The translations under genes and the position numbers were made by a program. Under the pieces are notes generated by a model. That model was not told where the DNA came from. It saw only the letters and a list, made by a program, of their open reading frames with translations, and ran no database searches. A stretch of 64,000 nucleotides of DNA from Legionella_C sp048541585 (lineage in GTDB: Bacteria; Pseudomonadota; Gammaproteobacteria; Legionellales; Legionellaceae): the NCBI RefSeq assembly GCF_048541585.1, contig NZ_CP183303.1:620001-684000 (forward strand), read 5' to 3'. Below, piece by piece: positions 62,357 to 64,000 of this stretch (positions are counted from its first letter, which is position 1; each line of letters begins with the position of its first letter).

Positions 62357-63685
62357 TTACTGTTTAAATTCACGACTGAGTTGAATAGCCATTTCTAAAG
62401 ATTGTTCATAATTAAGTCTAGGGTCGACTAAACTATGATAGGCTTGCTTAAGATCTTCTTCATTTAGACCACGAGCTCCCCCTATACATTCAGTAACATT
62501 TTCGCCCGTTAGTTCAAAATGAACACCGCCTAAATAACTAGACATATCATAGTGGATAGTTAATGCTTGCTGTAATTCAGATAAGATATTATCAAAGTGA
62601 CGAGTTTTAATGCCTTCTGGAGTGGTTTCTGTATTTCCGTGCATAGGATCGCAAGCCCACGTCACAGGAATTTTTGTTCTTTTAACTTCTTCAATAAGAG
62701 GAGGCAATAGTTCGCTAATATCTTTTGCGCCTAAACGCGTAATAAGCACAACTCGTCCTTCTTCATGCTTAGGATTTATCCTAGTTAAAATTTCTTTAAG
62801 CCAGTCACCTGTAGCTGAAGGGCCTACTTTAATGCCAATTGGATTTTCGACACCACGTAAAAACTCAAGGTGTGCGCTATCCAATTGTGCTGTACGCATG
62901 CCTATCCAAGGAAAATGAGTAGATAAATTATACCAACCATCTTCAAATTGTCGGGTTAACGCTTGCTCATAGTGTAAATGTAAGGCTTCATGAGACGTAT
63001 AAAAATCAACTTTATTCAGACTACTACTGCGAATACCATCAATAGCTTCTAAAAATTCTACAGAGTCAGCAATTGATTTGACAATTTCTTTATATTCATT
63101 AGCTTGTGGAGAGTGTTCTACAAAACTTAAATCCCATTGCTGAGGATGATTTAAGTCTGCAAAGCCACCACTAACAAGTGCGCGAATATAATTAAGCGTC
63201 ATAGCAGCGCAACTATATCCTTGTAACATAAGCTTAGGATTTGGAATACGCGATTGTGCATTAAATTGTTGTGAATTAACTAAATCTCCGCGATAACTTG
63301 GAAGCGTAATTCCATTAATTGTTTCAAATTCAGAAGAACGTGGCTTAGCATATTGCCCAGCAATACGACCTACGCGAATGATTGGCTTACGCATGCCATA
63401 AAGTAAAACTAAGCTCATTTGAAGCATAATTTTTAATTTATTATTAATGATTTCAGAGCGACAATCATTAAAAGATTCAGCGCAATCGCCACCTTGCAAA
63501 ATAAAAGCTTCACCTCGGCCTGCTAAAGCAATTGCTTTTTTTAAATTTCTTATTTCGCCACTAGTAACTAAAGGCGGCAAAAAACTTAATTGCTCAACAA
63601 CACGTGTAACTTGTGCTGGATCAGGATAAGTTGCTGCTTGTTGATATGAAAATTTTTGCCAAGAAACTGGCGACCATGCACTCAT
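62357..63685 (-). CDS. Class II (plant-type) DAHP synthase
   Basis: First step of the shikimate pathway: condenses PEP and erythrose-4-phosphate. 442 residues. Motifs of the class II family: AFILQGGDCAESFNDC (N-terminal third), GRIAGQYAKPRSSEFET, VDFYTSHEALHLHYEQALTR and THFPWIGMRTAQLDSAH, WACDPMHGNTETTPEGIKTRHF near the C-terminus. Legionella and pseudomonads carry this type, unlike the AroFGH type of E. coli. Feedback control cannot be read from the sequence. Confidence 0.95.
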   Translation of the reverse strand: MSAWSPVSWQKFSYQQAATYPDPAQVTRVVEQLSFLPPLVTSGEIRNLKKAIALAGRGEAFILQGGDCAESFNDCRSEIINNKLKIMLQMSLVLLYGMRKPIIRVGRIAGQYAKPRSSEFETINGITLPSYRGDLVNSQQFNAQSRIPNPKLMLQGYSCAAMTLNYIRALVSGGFADLNHPQQWDLSFVEHSPQANEYKEIVKSIADSVEFLEAIDGIRSSSLNKVDFYTSHEALHLHYEQALTRQFEDGWYNLSTHFPWIGMRTAQLDSAHLEFLRGVENPIGIKVGPSATGDWLKEILTRINPKHEEGRVVLITRLGAKDISELLPPLIEEVKRTKIPVTWACDPMHGNTETTPEGIKTRHFDNILSELQQALTIHYDMSSYLGGVHFELTGENVTECIGGARGLNEEDLKQAYHSLVDPRLNYEQSLEMAIQLSREFKQ

Positions 63686-63925
63686 AGAAAAACCTTTTTG
63701 CCTAGCCTAGTAGCTAAGTATGCGATAAATGATCATGAGCTGCAAGTAACAACAGAGAGAGTAAGGAAGTTTATTTAAAACTATAGTTACTCGCCGCTAA
63801 ATGTTTGTATAAAGTCTCATAATAGCTAACTAACTTAAATCAATTATAAAAAACTTTCTTTAAGGGCTTGAATTTTTTACACTTGCCCCCAGCTTAGTTG
63901 GTCAAGCAATTCGGGAGCGTTTTTC
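63686..63925. other. 240-bp intergenic region with heat-shock promoter
   Basis: Between the divergent DAHP synthase gene and grpE. It carries the sigma-32-like promoter at 63867-63894 and otherwise has no recognised content. Confidence 0.6.
63867..63894 (+). promoter_or_regulatory. Sigma-32-type heat-shock promoter of grpE
   Basis: CTTGAA (63867-63872) and CCCCAGCT (63887-63894) are separated by 14 bp. They fit the sigma-32 consensus CTTGAAA and CCCCATNT with a 13-14-bp gap. The transcript would start near 63900, about 25 bp before the grpE ATG. Confidence 0.7.
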
Positions 63926-64000
63926 ATGAGTGACAATAGCACCAAAGATTGGAAAAAATTTAGAGAAAATAATGAACATTTAGACGAAGAATTAGAAAAT
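63926..64000 (+). CDS. grpE: GrpE nucleotide exchange factor, N-terminal fragment (3' end outside window)
   Basis: The open frame from ATG 63926 runs to the end of the window (25 codons). It begins MSDNSTKDWKKFRENN followed by an acidic stretch. This DWKKF start resembles my memory of Legionella GrpE, and the sigma-32-type promoter just upstream supports it. GGGAG lies about 10 bp before the ATG. Only the disordered N-terminal tail is visible, so assignment rests on the start and the promoter. Expected partners dnaK and dnaJ would follow beyond the window. Confidence 0.65.
   Translation, partial: MSDNSTKDWKKFRENNEHLDEELEN

Overview
The window is a chromosomal segment of a low-GC gammaproteobacterium, almost certainly a Legionella species or a close relative in the Legionellaceae. 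This rests on the order uppS-cdsA-rseP-bamA-skp-fabZ-lpxA-crcB-serS, a GrpE start that matches my memory of Legionella GrpE, a plant-type class II DAHP synthase, and many large AT-rich ORFs that look like Dot/Icm effectors: ankyrin, papain-like protease, mitochondrial-carrier-like, kinase-like and CaaX-tailed proteins. There are no rRNA genes, no complete insertion sequences and no CRISPR arrays. One tRNA gene (Pro, CGG) is present.

Layout. 1-9.5 kb: an envelope-biogenesis operon (uppS, cdsA, rseP, bamA, skp, fabZ, lpxA) followed by a fluoride-exporter pair (crcB and a DUF190 gene) and serS. lpxD, expected between skp and fabZ, is missing and the gap holds two dispersed repeats. 9.6-15.9 kb: an accessory block with an alpha/beta hydrolase, an ankyrin protein, a GNAT acetyltransferase and two different papain-like cysteine hydrolases. 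16.1-24.5 kb: housekeeping genes (tRNA-Pro, ispB, a TackOD1/degenerate GGDEF protein, ychF, pth, rplY, rplU-rpmA-obgE, a CinA-like gene). 25.3-31.5 kb: a mitochondrial-carrier-like protein, a Stealth phosphotransferase, ispA-xseB, and a large effector-like gene that appears split by a frameshift. 31.7-38.3 kb: an FAD oxidoreductase, radA, a patatin phospholipase, a Maf-ZIP overlap and a CDF transporter. 38.9-42.9 kb: a giant outer-membrane adhesin with seven Ig-like repeats. 43.1-49.6 kb: three consensus DnaA boxes, recG, an AI-2E family permease, argS and a SPOR protein. 49.8-61.8 kb: an aberrant P1B-type ATPase, folB, hemE, a YheT-type hydrolase and four unassigned or effector-like proteins, among them a protein with kinase-fold motifs and one ending in a CaaX-like box. 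62.3-64 kb: class II DAHP synthase, then the start of grpE behind a sigma-32-type promoter.

The housekeeping genes build the cell envelope (undecaprenyl phosphate, CDP-diacylglycerol, lipid A acylation, outer-membrane protein assembly), isoprenoids (ispA, ispB) and the translation and repair machinery. The accessory genes sit between them as single genes or pairs, mostly with their own ribosome binding sites and long AT-rich leaders, as usual for Legionella effectors. At least three families of short inverted-repeat (MITE/REP-like) elements fill the intergenic spaces. One family is present as two copies of exactly 144 bp, and a short derivative of it seems to serve as the radA terminator. Functions given for effector-like genes come from motif reading without database searches and are marked as inference.
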